A stretch of 64,000 nucleotides of DNA from Gracilimonas sp017641085. GTDB lineage: Bacteria > Bacteroidota > Rhodothermia > Balneolales > Balneolaceae. Position 1 is the stretch's first letter. Every line of letters begins with the position of its first letter. Made by a program: the position numbers and the translations under genes. The stretch lies in the NCBI RefSeq assembly GCF_046115515.1, contig NZ_CP175953.1. One strand, 5' to 3'. Shown here piece after piece: positions 1 to 8,632 of this stretch. The notes beneath the pieces were generated by a model. The model made no database searches and was not told the DNA's origin. It saw only the letters and a program-made list of their open reading frames with translations.

Positions 1-1602
1 TTGATTATCCAGCACTCCTACTCTCCAGTCAAAGTCAGAAGGCAGAAATTCCTGGCCAATCACCAGATCAGATGACTTGAATAACCGCCGCAACGACTCT
101 TCCATCTCCTGTGCATCATTTACTTTAGTAACGCCTAAGGAAAAGGCACTGTCCGGTTGCTTGAGGATCATTGGGTATTTAAGGCCGGCTAAATCTTTGT
201 CTTTCAACATGCCCTTATAGAAAACGATGGTTTCGGGTGTAGGGATGTTGTTCACCTTCAATCGTTCGTGAAGATAAATTTTGTTGGAGCACCGAAGGAT
301 TGACCACGGGTCGTCAATTACAGCCAGCCCTTCTGCATACGCCTTTCTGGCAAACTGGTAGGTGTAATCATTTACGTTTGTGGTTTCCCTGATAAACAGA
401 GCATCAAACTCGGAAAGCCGGTTGTAATCATTTTTTGTAATAAATTCGGTATAAATGTCGAGTTCATCAGCAGCCTCTTCTATCTTCTTCAGAGCTTTTT
501 TATTGGAGGGTGGATTTTCTTCCCCGGGGTTCACAAGTATAGCCAGGTAATACTTATAGTTTTGCAGCTTGGTGCGCTGAAACCGTTTGGTTTCGAAATA
601 TTGCCTGGCAAAATCCGGTATGTAATGCTGCTCATCATCCGGTACTTTGTTCATGCTAAGTGGTACAATTCGCTTAATATCCCAACGGTTCGTTTTTATG
701 AAATGAACCTGAAACAAGGGGGACTCGAACATTTGGTATAGACTCTGCCCCAGTAGTTTATAGTTTTTATCTACCGTTTGACCGAAGTACACATTCAGAT
801 TAAATTTGCTCCCATCAAGTTTATCCAGCGATTTCTGAATAGTCTCATCAATATCATCGGCTATAGAGCGGATCACCTCCACATCCCGAAAGTCGCGTAT
901 GGTTGTAGCATTAGGAATCGCCCGGTGTGCCCGAGCCGATGCCAACAGCGAAACATAGTAGCCAAAACTCTGATACTTGTAAGAATTGCACAGGTTAAAA
1001 ACCCTCAACGGCCGGTCCGCAAACCGTTCATTATTGGAGGTGTACTCTTTGGATGAAACCACTTCTACATTGGCGAGTTCCAGCTTCCAATTCTTGGGAT
1101 TGTCCACCACAATTACATTCGAAATGCGTGTTTTAACCTCCGGGTGAGGAAGTTCCCAAACCATCCTCAGTGCATCTTTACCGTCTTCATAATAATCGCT
1201 AAGCAATTCCGTGGATTCAAAACCTGCTTTTTTATACCAATTGATGAGTTTACGGTCCTCCGCATATGCCTCAAGAGAAATTCTCACCACCCCTTTTTCA
1301 GCAGCTAACTTCCGAACGTGATCAAGTAAACAATTCCCTATACCCTTACCCTGATAATCCGGATCTACAACAATGGAGAATATTCGAATGGTCTTTTTAT
1401 ACACATACAGAATCAGGCTTCCTACCGGTTTGGGGCCTTCGGCATCAAAAGATTCGGCAATCCAAACTTGTTGAAAAGTGCTTTTAAGGCTTAAGTCGAG
1501 CGTTCGTTTTGGGCTTTGTTGAAAATAAGGGAAAGCTTTTTGTTCAAGCTTCAGCAAAAGGTCAAGGTCTTCTAACCTGGAACTTCTGATTGATATATCC
1601 AT
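1..1602 (-). CDS. GNAT acetyltransferase fused to RimK-like ATP-grasp ligase (3' end outside window)
   Basis: My own translation of the minus strand from the ATG at 1602 stays open to base 1, giving 534 residues with no stop, so the gene is cut by the window edge. Residues 1-150 look like a GNAT N-acetyltransferase with the acetyl-CoA loop QGKGIG at 84-89. Residues about 160-310 resemble the RLAN domain found in front of RimK-type ligases (stretch FNLCNSYKYQSFGYYVS from 202). From about 425 an ATP-grasp fold begins (CSNKIYLHERL, then YPMILKQPDSAFSLGV). RimK relatives ligate amino acids, often glutamate, to a carboxylate using ATP. The fusion suggests one polypeptide that both acetylates and ligates, but the substrate cannot be read from sequence. 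It follows suhB by 68 nt on the same strand. No clear ribosome-binding site precedes the ATG. Confidence 0.8.
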   Translation of the reverse strand, partial: MDISIRSSRLEDLDLLLKLEQKAFPYFQQSPKRTLDLSLKSTFQQVWIAESFDAEGPKPVGSLILYVYKKTIRIFSIVVDPDYQGKGIGNCLLDHVRKLAAEKGVVRISLEAYAEDRKLINWYKKAGFESTELLSDYYEDGKDALRMVWELPHPEVKTRISNVIVVDNPKNWKLELANVEVVSSKEYTSNNERFADRPLRVFNLCNSYKYQSFGYYVSLLASARAHRAIPNATTIRDFRDVEVIRSIADDIDETIQKSLDKLDGSKFNLNVYFGQTVDKNYKLLGQSLYQMFESPLFQVHFIKTNRWDIKRIVPLSMNKVPDDEQHYIPDFARQYFETKRFQRTKLQNYKYYLAILVNPGEENPPSNKKALKKIEEAADELDIYTEFITKNDYNRLSEFDALFIRETTNVNDYTYQFARKAYAEGLAVIDDPWSILRCSNKIYLHERLKVNNIPTPETIVFYKGMLKDKDLAGLKYPMILKQPDSAFSLGVTKVNDAQEMEESLRRLFKSSDLVIGQEFLPSDFDWRVGVLDNQ

Positions 1603-1670
1603 ATGATAAGCAGTTAGTTATAAACTAATTTACGCCATTTTTTGATGGATAAAATAGCCTTGAAAAAATA

Positions 1671-2480
1671 TTATCCTTTTAATTCCTCTTCCTCAAAACA
1701 TGCCCTGATCTCATTCAACAAAAAACGATGTACAGATGCATTGCCGGCTATAATTCTTTGACCGAACAGCCAGTCACCTTCTCCCTTCCAGTCGGTAATA
1801 ACTCCTCCTGCTTCCTTAATGATGAGCACACCGGCGGCAACATCCCAGGGACTTAGCCCATATTCATAAAAACCTTCAAAACGGCCACAGGCTACATTGC
1901 ATAGATCCCAGGCAGCCGATCCTGGTCGCCGAACACCGTGAGTTTTCTCCATCATGCGCTTAAAAAGCTTCAGATAATTATCCACCAGGTTCAGGTTATT
2001 GTATGGAAAACCGGTTCCTATCAATGATGAAGAAGGATCCTCGTTTTGTGAAATCCATATTCGTTCCTCATTCAGGTAAGCCCCACCGCCTTCGGTTGCC
2101 GTAAATAATTCATCGTTAGCCACTTCGTACACCAAACCCACTTTAGGCTCCCTATTTTCCCATAAAGCTATCGAAACGCAATAAACCGGAAAAGAATGCG
2201 CAAAATTTGTGGTTCCGTCGATGGGATCAATTATCCAGATACGCCCCTCCGGGATGGATGCCTTCGCCTTCGACTCCTCGGCCAGAATCTGATCATTGGG
2301 AAAAGCATCTTCGATCACCTCTATGATTTTCTTTTCAGATTTCACATCGGCATCGGTAACCAAGTCGTTTTTACCTTTCAGCTTTACGTCTAATGAAGTC
2401 TTGCCGACAAACTCCCTGATGGTTGTTGCCGCTTCTTTAGCTGCCTGTTTGGCTACTTCCAGCTCTTTTGAATAATTCAA
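1671..2480 (-). CDS. suhB: inositol-1-monophosphatase family protein
   Basis: A 269-residue Mg-dependent sugar phosphatase of the IMPase/SuhB family, about the usual length. Metal-binding motifs are visible: LAEES near residues 66-70, DPIDGTTN at 85-92 and PWDVAAG at 211-217 (Asp213). It would hydrolyse inositol phosphate or a related phosphomonoester in the cytoplasm; SuhB homologues also assist rRNA transcription in some bacteria. The start is TTG at 2480. It is preceded by AAGGG about 6 nt upstream, and no in-frame ATG exists before the upstream stop. The gene is divergent from rpiB across a 140-bp promoter-containing gap and is followed by the GNAT/ATP-grasp gene. Confidence 0.9.
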   Translation of the reverse strand: MNYSKELEVAKQAAKEAATTIREFVGKTSLDVKLKGKNDLVTDADVKSEKKIIEVIEDAFPNDQILAEESKAKASIPEGRIWIIDPIDGTTNFAHSFPVYCVSIALWENREPKVGLVYEVANDELFTATEGGGAYLNEERIWISQNEDPSSSLIGTGFPYNNLNLVDNYLKLFKRMMEKTHGVRRPGSAAWDLCNVACGRFEGFYEYGLSPWDVAAGVLIIKEAGGVITDWKGEGDWLFGQRIIAGNASVHRFLLNEIRACFEEEELKG

Positions 2481-2620
2481 TTTATACCCTTTGGTTTTGG
2501 TTTGAGGAATAAAGATTAAAGATAGAGATTAAAAAGCGGGATTTCCTTGCTCATCGCCTTTAATATCAACCAAATTTTGTGGATATTTGGAGCCAATTTC
2601 TTACCTAAATCAAAGATGTG

Positions 2621-3061
2621 ATGGTCATCCCCATAGCAAGCGATCATGCCGGTTTTCCTGCCAAGGAAATGGTTAAAAAAATACTGGAAGAAATGGGACA
2701 TACTCCCGTTGACTACGGAACCCATTCCGAAGATTCTGTCGATTACCCCGACTTTGCCGTTAAAGTATCCGAAGTGGTTAATAACGGCGAACATGAGCAG
2801 GGAATCCTGGTTTGCGGGAGCGGACAAGGCGTGTGCATGACGGCCAACAAGTATCCTAAAATTCGTGCCGGATTGGTCTATTCACCTAAAGCCGCCGAAA
2901 TGACAAGACTGCATAACAACGCCAACGTCATGTGCTTGCCCGGGCGGGAACTGAATGAATCTGAGATCAAAGAAATTATTGAAGCCTGGTTTGCCACTGA
3001 TTTTGAAGGTGGCCGCCACGAGCGACGCGTAAATAAAATCGAATCATTAACCCAAAAGTAA
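2621..3061 (+). CDS. rpiB: ribose-5-phosphate isomerase B
   Basis: A 146-residue RpiB/LacA-family sugar-phosphate isomerase interconverting ribose 5-phosphate and ribulose 5-phosphate in the pentose phosphate pathway. Seen in the sequence: the N-terminal SDHAGF phosphate-binding motif at 7-12, the catalytic cysteine in VCGSGQG (Cys65), and LHNNANV at 97-103. Length matches the family. I use ATG 2621; a GTG directly before it would add one residue. It leads a co-oriented rpiB-glyA-tatC group with a 9-nt gap to glyA. Confidence 0.93.
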   Translation: MVIPIASDHAGFPAKEMVKKILEEMGHTPVDYGTHSEDSVDYPDFAVKVSEVVNNGEHEQGILVCGSGQGVCMTANKYPKIRAGLVYSPKAAEMTRLHNNANVMCLPGRELNESEIKEIIEAWFATDFEGGRHERRVNKIESLTQK

Positions 3062-3070
3062 CCGCCGCCG

Positions 3071-4369
3071 ATGAAATCCCTTCAAGAGCAAGATGCCCAA
3101 ATTTTTGACCTTCTCGAAAAAGAAACTGACCGACAGAATTATAACCTTGAGTTAATCGCCTCCGAGAACTTCGCTTCCAAAGCTACCATATCAGCGATGG
3201 GCAGCGTGCTTACCAATAAATATGCGGAAGGCTATCCCGGTAAACGATATTATGGCGGATGTGAGGTTGTTGATGATGTGGAGGATATTGCCCGCGACCG
3301 AGCTAAGAAATTATTTGGAGCCGATTGGGTGAATGTACAACCGCATTCCGGGGCAACGGCCAACGCAGCGGTTTATCTTGCCTGCATGAAGCCCGGCGAA
3401 ACCCTGTTAGGCTTTGACCTTTCCCATGGTGGTCACCTTACCCACGGTTCTCCCGTAAACTTCTCCGGCATCAATTATAATGCCGAGTTTTATGGAGTGA
3501 GTAAAGAAACCGGCCGTCTGGATATGAACATCATCCGTGACCGGGCCCTTGAAGTGAAACCCACCATGATCTCCATTGGAGCTTCGGCCTACCCCAGAGA
3601 TTATGACTATGAAGCTTTCCGAAGCATTGCGGATGAAGTAGGTGCTTTACTTTGGATGGATATGGCGCATACCGCAGGATTGATTGCAACGGGAAATCTC
3701 AATGACCCTCTGCCCCACGCGCACGTAGTAACCACAACTACACACAAGACTTTACGCGGCCCAAGAGGTGGAATGATTTTGGTTGGCAAAGATGGCGAAA
3801 ATACCATCGGGGTGACTGCGGCCAAATCCGGGCGGACAAAGAACTGGGGTGAAGTTTTTGACTCGGCTGTATTTCCGGGGACTCAGGGCGGTCCGCTAAT
3901 GCACGTGATTGCAGCCAAAGCGGTTTCTTTTGGTGAAGCTTTACAGGATGATTTCAAAAAATATCAAACCCAGACTCAGAAGAATGCCAAAGCTATGGCG
4001 GCTAAGTTCATGGAAATGGGCTATAACCTGGTCAGTGACGGGACCGACAATCACCTGATTCTGATCGACCTCCGAAACAAAGGCTTGAATGGTAAAATTG
4101 CAGAAGATGCGCTTGGAAATGCAGCCATTACGGTAAACAAAAACATGGTTCCTTTCGATACGGAAAGTCCATTCGTGACCTCCGGAATTCGGATTGGCTC
4201 TCCGGCAATGACAACCCGCGGCCTGAAGGAAGCTGAGTTTGAGCAAATCGCTGTGTTGATTGACCGTGTACTTCAAAAACCGGAAGATGCTGACACACAT
4301 AAGAAAGTAGAACAGGAAGTACGCGACCTTTGCGATCGTTTCCCTCTCTATGATTTTGTAACCGCATAA
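3071..4369 (+). CDS. glyA: serine hydroxymethyltransferase
   Basis: A 432-residue PLP enzyme converting serine and tetrahydrofolate to glycine and 5,10-methylene-tetrahydrofolate, the main one-carbon source. The N-terminal LIASENFAS motif, the glycine-rich YAEGYPGKRYYGG at about 51-63 and the PLP lysine in TTTHKTLRGPRGG (Lys226) are all intact. Full family length. The ATG is 9 nt after rpiB, so the two are probably cotranscribed. tatC starts 13 nt downstream. Confidence 0.97.
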   Translation: MKSLQEQDAQIFDLLEKETDRQNYNLELIASENFASKATISAMGSVLTNKYAEGYPGKRYYGGCEVVDDVEDIARDRAKKLFGADWVNVQPHSGATANAAVYLACMKPGETLLGFDLSHGGHLTHGSPVNFSGINYNAEFYGVSKETGRLDMNIIRDRALEVKPTMISIGASAYPRDYDYEAFRSIADEVGALLWMDMAHTAGLIATGNLNDPLPHAHVVTTTTHKTLRGPRGGMILVGKDGENTIGVTAAKSGRTKNWGEVFDSAVFPGTQGGPLMHVIAAKAVSFGEALQDDFKKYQTQTQKNAKAMAAKFMEMGYNLVSDGTDNHLILIDLRNKGLNGKIAEDALGNAAITVNKNMVPFDTESPFVTSGIRIGSPAMTTRGLKEAEFEQIAVLIDRVLQKPEDADTHKKVEQEVRDLCDRFPLYDFVTA

Positions 4370-4382
4370 GGCAGGAATCGAA

Positions 4383-5243
4383 TTGGAAGAACGCCAAATC
4401 ATGCAAGGTGAGCCGCCCAAGGCCCAGAAACCGGCCGACCGCACCGGCACCATGTCTTTTCTCGATCATCTGGAAGAGCTCCGCTGGCGCATCATCAAAG
4501 GTCTGATAGGGGTTTTGGTTGGGGTCACCATCGCTTTTGTGTTCTCAGATTTCTTTGTGGAAAAAGTAATGCTGGGGCCCACCCGTGCCGACTTCTTCAT
4601 GTATGATATACTTCGTGTGGATGCAGTCAACTTTGAGCTTCAGAGTCGGCGTTTACCCGGGCAGTTCTTCACCTTTTGGGGAACTCTTTTCGTGATGGGT
4701 TTTGTGATTGGCTCTCCCATTTTCATTTACCAGATATGGGCTTTTGTGGAGCCGGCACTGGAATCAAGAGAAAAAAGAAAGACTTTTTTCAGCACCTTCT
4801 TTATTACGTTTTTCTTTCTGCTGGGTGTGGCCTTCGGATACCTGATCCTTGTTCCCTTTGCCCTGCAGTTTTTTGCCCAGTTTCAGATCTCGGATATTAT
4901 TCGCAACGACTTTGATATCAACGAGTACTTCAGCTCCGTTTCAATGTGGGTGGTTGCCTGTGGTATCATATTCCAGATACCGGTGGTAAGTTACTCACTT
5001 TCAAAAATCGGATTACTGACGCCGGATTTACTTAGAAAATACCGCAGACATTCCATTGTATTTGCATTGGTGATATCTGCGATGCTAACTCCACCCGATC
5101 CGATTTCCCAGATTCTTATCGCCCTGCCGCTAACCGTTCTTTATGAACTCTCGATCTGGATTAGCCGGTATGCCATGCGAAAAAGAAAGAAGGAATTGGA
5201 AGAAGCTATAACAGGAGTTTCAGAATCCGACTCCTCCCGTTGA
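4383..5243 (+). CDS. tatC: Sec-independent protein translocase TatC
   Basis: Six-transmembrane core subunit of the twin-arginine translocase, which recognises RR signal peptides and exports folded proteins. The family signatures FLDHLEELRWRI and, near the C-terminus, LTPPDPISQ are clear, with hydrophobic segments spread over about 280 residues. The start is uncertain. TTG at 4383 has AGGA six nt upstream. ATG at 4401 lacks a good Shine-Dalgarno sequence, and ATG at 4452 (MSFLDHLEEL) is also possible. It lies 13 nt after glyA and ends the operon. No tatA/tatB is in the window. Confidence 0.93.
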   Translation: MEERQIMQGEPPKAQKPADRTGTMSFLDHLEELRWRIIKGLIGVLVGVTIAFVFSDFFVEKVMLGPTRADFFMYDILRVDAVNFELQSRRLPGQFFTFWGTLFVMGFVIGSPIFIYQIWAFVEPALESREKRKTFFSTFFITFFFLLGVAFGYLILVPFALQFFAQFQISDIIRNDFDINEYFSSVSMWVVACGIIFQIPVVSYSLSKIGLLTPDLLRKYRRHSIVFALVISAMLTPPDPISQILIALPLTVLYELSIWISRYAMRKRKKELEEAITGVSESDSSR

Positions 5244-5283
5244 TTAATCTGCCATCTCATATGGTTTTAAGCCAGCGAAGCTT

Positions 5284-5291
5284 TATCTTTG
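5284..5291 (+). promoter_or_regulatory. candidate Bacteroidota-type -7 box before the FKBP-like gene
   Basis: TATCTTTG matches TAnnTTTG in all fixed positions and lies about 70 nt before the ATG at 5361. The expected TTTG box about 19 nt upstream is poor (ATGG), so only the -7 half is well supported. A small inverted repeat, ATAGTT/AACTAT, lies at 5314-5329 in the leader. Confidence 0.35.
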
Positions 5292-5360
5292 ATCGAAATA
5301 AATTGAAGGCACAATAGTTAAACAACTATCTAACCAAACTTAGAGAATAATATCATCTCA

Positions 5361-5870
5361 ATGAATATCACCCGCTTGAAAAGCTCCATTTTAGTCACCC
5401 TTTTTGTTTCTTTGCTCATCGTTTCCTGCGATACTAATAACGATCCCCGACGCATTGACTATTCTGATGTACCCGAACCTTTTTCCATTGAAAACCCGGT
5501 TAGTGTAGATACAACCGAGTCGGGCCTTATCATTTACGTGATTGAGGAAGGCTCCGGAGATCTTGAAGTGATTCCCCGCGACCAGATTTCTTTTTACTAT
5601 ACCAAGCGCTACAAAGATGATTTGGATCGGATTATTGGTAGTTCCTATGCCAATGGAGTAACGTTTCCACATACCGGTCCTGTAACTCCTACAAGTACTC
5701 GAAGTGTTATCAGCGAAAGCCAGTTCAGAGAAGGTGTTATAGGAATGGTTGAAGGTGAAAAGAGAGTACTGGTACTCACCCCACCGGTATTTGGTTACTT
5801 AGGAAATTCCTACACCTACACAAATGATACACTTTGGATAGACATCGAGTTGGATAGTATCGCCCTCTAA
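5361..5870 (+). CDS. FKBP-like peptidyl-prolyl isomerase lipoprotein
   Basis: A 169-residue protein with a lipoprotein signal: a hydrophobic stretch from about residue 8 ending in LLIVSC, so Cys23 is the likely lipidated residue. The rest follows the FKBP layout: an EEGSGD strand, FREGVIGMVEGEKRVLVLTPPVFGYLG, then a final NDTLWIDIELDSI strand. Several FKBP active-site aromatic residues are not conserved; the tryptophan of the usual VIxGW motif is absent. Isomerase activity is therefore doubtful, and a chaperone role in the envelope is possible. It converges on alr and overlaps its last 4 bases. Confidence 0.75.
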   Translation: MNITRLKSSILVTLFVSLLIVSCDTNNDPRRIDYSDVPEPFSIENPVSVDTTESGLIIYVIEEGSGDLEVIPRDQISFYYTKRYKDDLDRIIGSSYANGVTFPHTGPVTPTSTRSVISESQFREGVIGMVEGEKRVLVLTPPVFGYLGNSYTYTNDTLWIDIELDSIAL

Positions 5871-6928
5871 GAATTATATTCCCTTTTAACCTTGGGGTGA
5901 ATAGTCGTGGTTATTTCATAGGGAATGGTGCCGGCAATACGTGCCCATTCTTTTGCAGAGAGCTTTCCGTTTCTTAGAATCACTACAGGCTCGCCCTGCT
6001 CAAAACGGTCTTTACCGAGGTACACAGTCATATAGTCCATACTAATGGTACCCACCTGTTGATATAATTGACCGGCTATTTCCACGTGTATCTTCCCGCT
6101 CAATGTTCTGAACACCCCGTCAGCATATCCTACAGGAATGGTGCCCAGCCATCCTTCTTCCGGAGCTGTCCATCGGCTTCCATATCCAACAGCATCCCCT
6201 TTATTAAGTTTTTTTACCTGAACCAAATGCGAAACCCACTTCACAGCCGGTTTCAACTCTCTTATTTCCGTCTCACCGGGCGCATATCCAAATAGTGAAA
6301 CCCCAAACCTGACGGCATCAAAGTATGTGCCTTCTTCACCGTAGAAGAACAGGCCTCCGCTGTTACAGGCGTGGGTCATTAAGTGATCGGGGAAAACCGG
6401 GCGTATAGATTTAAAGACTTCCAGCTGGCGAAGCACCCGTTCATGCCCCGGATCATCTGAGTTGGCAAAATGCGTGTAAATGCCGGTGTAGTTCAGTTTA
6501 TCAAATTCTTTCATTTTCTCCCGGGCACTTTCAGCCTGTTCGGGCAACATCCCAAGCCGAAACATGCCGGTATCAAAATGAAGATGACATTGTGTTCCGT
6601 CTTCAAGCCGATCAAAAACCGACAGGTCTGAAATACTTGTCGTAATATCGTGCTCCTTATATAGATGTTCACTTCCTAAAGGAGGAATTTCGAAGACAAG
6701 TATGGGTTTCTTAATACCTGATTCTCTAAGCTCGATGGCTTCCGCCAGCTTTGCTACACAAAAATAATCGACGCTGCCTTCCAGGTGACGAGCTACCTGA
6801 ACGGCTCCATGCCCATAGGCATCGTCTTTAACCACAGCCATTTTTTTGATGTTTTTGCCTACCTGATCAGAAATCACACCTAAATTGTGAGCGATCCTTG
6901 AAAGATCTACGTACAGAGTTGATGACAA
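5867..6928 (-). CDS. alr: alanine racemase
   Basis: A 353-residue PLP enzyme making D-alanine for peptidoglycan. The PLP lysine is Lys34 in VVKDDAYGHG, and the second catalytic base is Tyr249 in VGYGSRW. The usual alanine or serine after the lysine is aspartate here. The start is TTG at 6928, with GAGG placed 7 nt upstream and an in-frame TGA four codons before it. The next ATG (codon 30) would remove the first conserved strand, so TTG is the only sensible start. It lies 13 nt downstream of the CrtI-like oxidoreductase gene. Confidence 0.94.
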   Translation of the reverse strand: MSSTLYVDLSRIAHNLGVISDQVGKNIKKMAVVKDDAYGHGAVQVARHLEGSVDYFCVAKLAEAIELRESGIKKPILVFEIPPLGSEHLYKEHDITTSISDLSVFDRLEDGTQCHLHFDTGMFRLGMLPEQAESAREKMKEFDKLNYTGIYTHFANSDDPGHERVLRQLEVFKSIRPVFPDHLMTHACNSGGLFFYGEEGTYFDAVRFGVSLFGYAPGETEIRELKPAVKWVSHLVQVKKLNKGDAVGYGSRWTAPEEGWLGTIPVGYADGVFRTLSGKIHVEIAGQLYQQVGTISMDYMTVYLGKDRFEQGEPVVILRNGKLSAKEWARIAGTIPYEITTTIHPKVKREYNS

Positions 6929-6941
6929 TGAATTACCTCAG

Positions 6942-8546
6942 CTAACTAAATGAAAAGAATTTCTTCTTATTGTTTTTCAGGATTACCCGGGCTGCGTTAT
7001 GACCTGCAGCCCCGAATACACCTCCTCCGGGATGGCAGGAAGCACTGGCCAAATATAAATTTTTGATGGGAGTTTCGTACTGACTCATTTCAGGAATCGG
7101 GCGAAACATAAACATCTGATCAAAACTCATCTCCACATGCATCACATTTCCCCTCAGCAGCCCATGTTTGCGTTCAATATCCAGCGGAGACTGAATGTAC
7201 CAATCAATCAGTTTGCCCTTCATATTCGGAGCGTAACCGGTAACAACATCATAAATTTTTTGAGCTTCCCGCTCTCGTATATCATCCCAATGCATTCCAT
7301 TTGCCAGTTCATAAGGATGCCATTGCGCCCAGGCAAACAGGGTGTGCTTTCCGTCCCTGGCTACATCCGGATCAATTTTGGAGAAGGTCATACATAACAC
7401 CGCGGGCTTCTCAGGTGGCAGTTTCTTGGTATAGTCGCCGATGGCGTTATTCATGTATTGAACGGAAGGCGCCAACAGCTGAATCCCATTGTGGATATGA
7501 GGATCGCCGGGAGCAGCAGTATATTCCGGCAGCTCTTCCACCGCACATCGTATTACCATCCCGAATCCATTTCCAACATTAATATCTTCCACTTTTTTGA
7601 ACATGGAATCATCTAAATGATCGCGCCCTACCATTTTCATCATGGTGGTTTGAACATGGGCATTGGAAACAATGGTATCAGCTTTGAATTCTTCCCCATT
7701 TTCGGTTCTGACTCCAATCGCTTTACCGTTTTCAATCAGAATTTTTTGGATGGGATGATCGGCCTTAACCTCACCGCAGTGGGCTTCAATCATGTTCTTC
7801 ATAGCCTGTGTAAGCATGCCGCTTCCTCCCCTTGGATGCTTAGCACCACTCTCGTGCAGCATCGACTGCCAGCCAGCAAAATCGCCGGTCGCAGAATGAT
7901 CGGGCAACGGCCCGGATTGAGCGGCAAACCAAAGGATAGCCGCCTTCATGTAAGGACTTTCAAACGCATCATTCACCACTTTTCCATAGCTGGACAGAAT
8001 TTTTTGGAGTCCGGCAGCCTGTTCGCCTTTCCTGAACATAGCCCCGTCTTTAATCTGGGCTTTTGCCATGGTTCCGATGATGTCTCCTGCAGAGGGTTTG
8101 GTCATAAAAGCTTTCAGCACCCCTTTGTTTATCTTCCCCCAGAATTTGATGAACTCTTTATAATTCTCAACATCTCCAGGTGCCACTTTTGAAATAGACT
8201 CAAGAGTACGATCCACATCTTTCCAAAAATGAATCACACCTTTACCGGTTGGAACGGGATACGACATGATCGGATCCATATCGATGTATTCCAGCCCATA
8301 TTTGGTGAGTTCTAAGTCTTCCAGGATTCCCGTCTGGTGAATCATAATATGCACGGAAGAACCCACATCCATTCTAAACCCATTCGGGTTTTCCGGAGAT
8401 TGAAACATGGTCTCGGTTCTCACCGCTCCCCCTATTGTTGAGTCGCGCTCAAGAACTAAAACTTCGTATCCGTTTTTTGCAAGATAACAAGCCGTGACAA
8501 GGCCATTATGCCCCGATCCAATGATGATAGCGTCATATTTTTTCAT
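6942..8546 (-). CDS. phytoene desaturase/CrtO-type FAD oxidoreductase
   Basis: A 534-residue flavoprotein of the CrtI/CrtO/PYROXD2 superfamily. The N-terminal dinucleotide fold reads AIIIGSGHNGLV, followed by VLVLERDSTIGGAVRT. The C-terminal FAD motif is NLYLASASCHPGGGVFGAAGHNAAR. This C-terminal pattern is closer to the CrtO ketolase/PYROXD2 branch than to classical CrtI, so a carotenoid ketolase or a general isoprenoid oxidoreductase are both possible. I use ATG 8546; a TTG three codons upstream is the alternative. The gene is immediately upstream of alr and divergent from the MBL-fold hydrolase gene. Confidence 0.8.
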   Translation of the reverse strand: MKKYDAIIIGSGHNGLVTACYLAKNGYEVLVLERDSTIGGAVRTETMFQSPENPNGFRMDVGSSVHIMIHQTGILEDLELTKYGLEYIDMDPIMSYPVPTGKGVIHFWKDVDRTLESISKVAPGDVENYKEFIKFWGKINKGVLKAFMTKPSAGDIIGTMAKAQIKDGAMFRKGEQAAGLQKILSSYGKVVNDAFESPYMKAAILWFAAQSGPLPDHSATGDFAGWQSMLHESGAKHPRGGSGMLTQAMKNMIEAHCGEVKADHPIQKILIENGKAIGVRTENGEEFKADTIVSNAHVQTTMMKMVGRDHLDDSMFKKVEDINVGNGFGMVIRCAVEELPEYTAAPGDPHIHNGIQLLAPSVQYMNNAIGDYTKKLPPEKPAVLCMTFSKIDPDVARDGKHTLFAWAQWHPYELANGMHWDDIREREAQKIYDVVTGYAPNMKGKLIDWYIQSPLDIERKHGLLRGNVMHVEMSFDQMFMFRPIPEMSQYETPIKNLYLASASCHPGGGVFGAAGHNAARVILKNNKKKFFSFS

Positions 8547-8632
8547 AGAAGACAAAGATAAAATGAATTGCTTGAAAGCAAAGAATTTTTAAGTTACACA
8601 AACTGATTAATCATTCTATTAATTCACTGTTT

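Noticed and set aside
5867..5870. Four-base convergent overlap of the FKBP-like gene and alr
   Set aside because: Short tail-to-tail overlaps are common in compact genomes and need no special explanation.
6811..6840. Aspartate after the PLP lysine in alanine racemase (VVKDDAYGHG)
   Set aside because: All catalytic residues are present; a neighbouring substitution alone does not suggest loss of function.
7617..8192. Long plus-strand open frame inside the CrtI-like gene
   Set aside because: It is antisense to a clearly conserved flavoprotein and has no recognisable domain.
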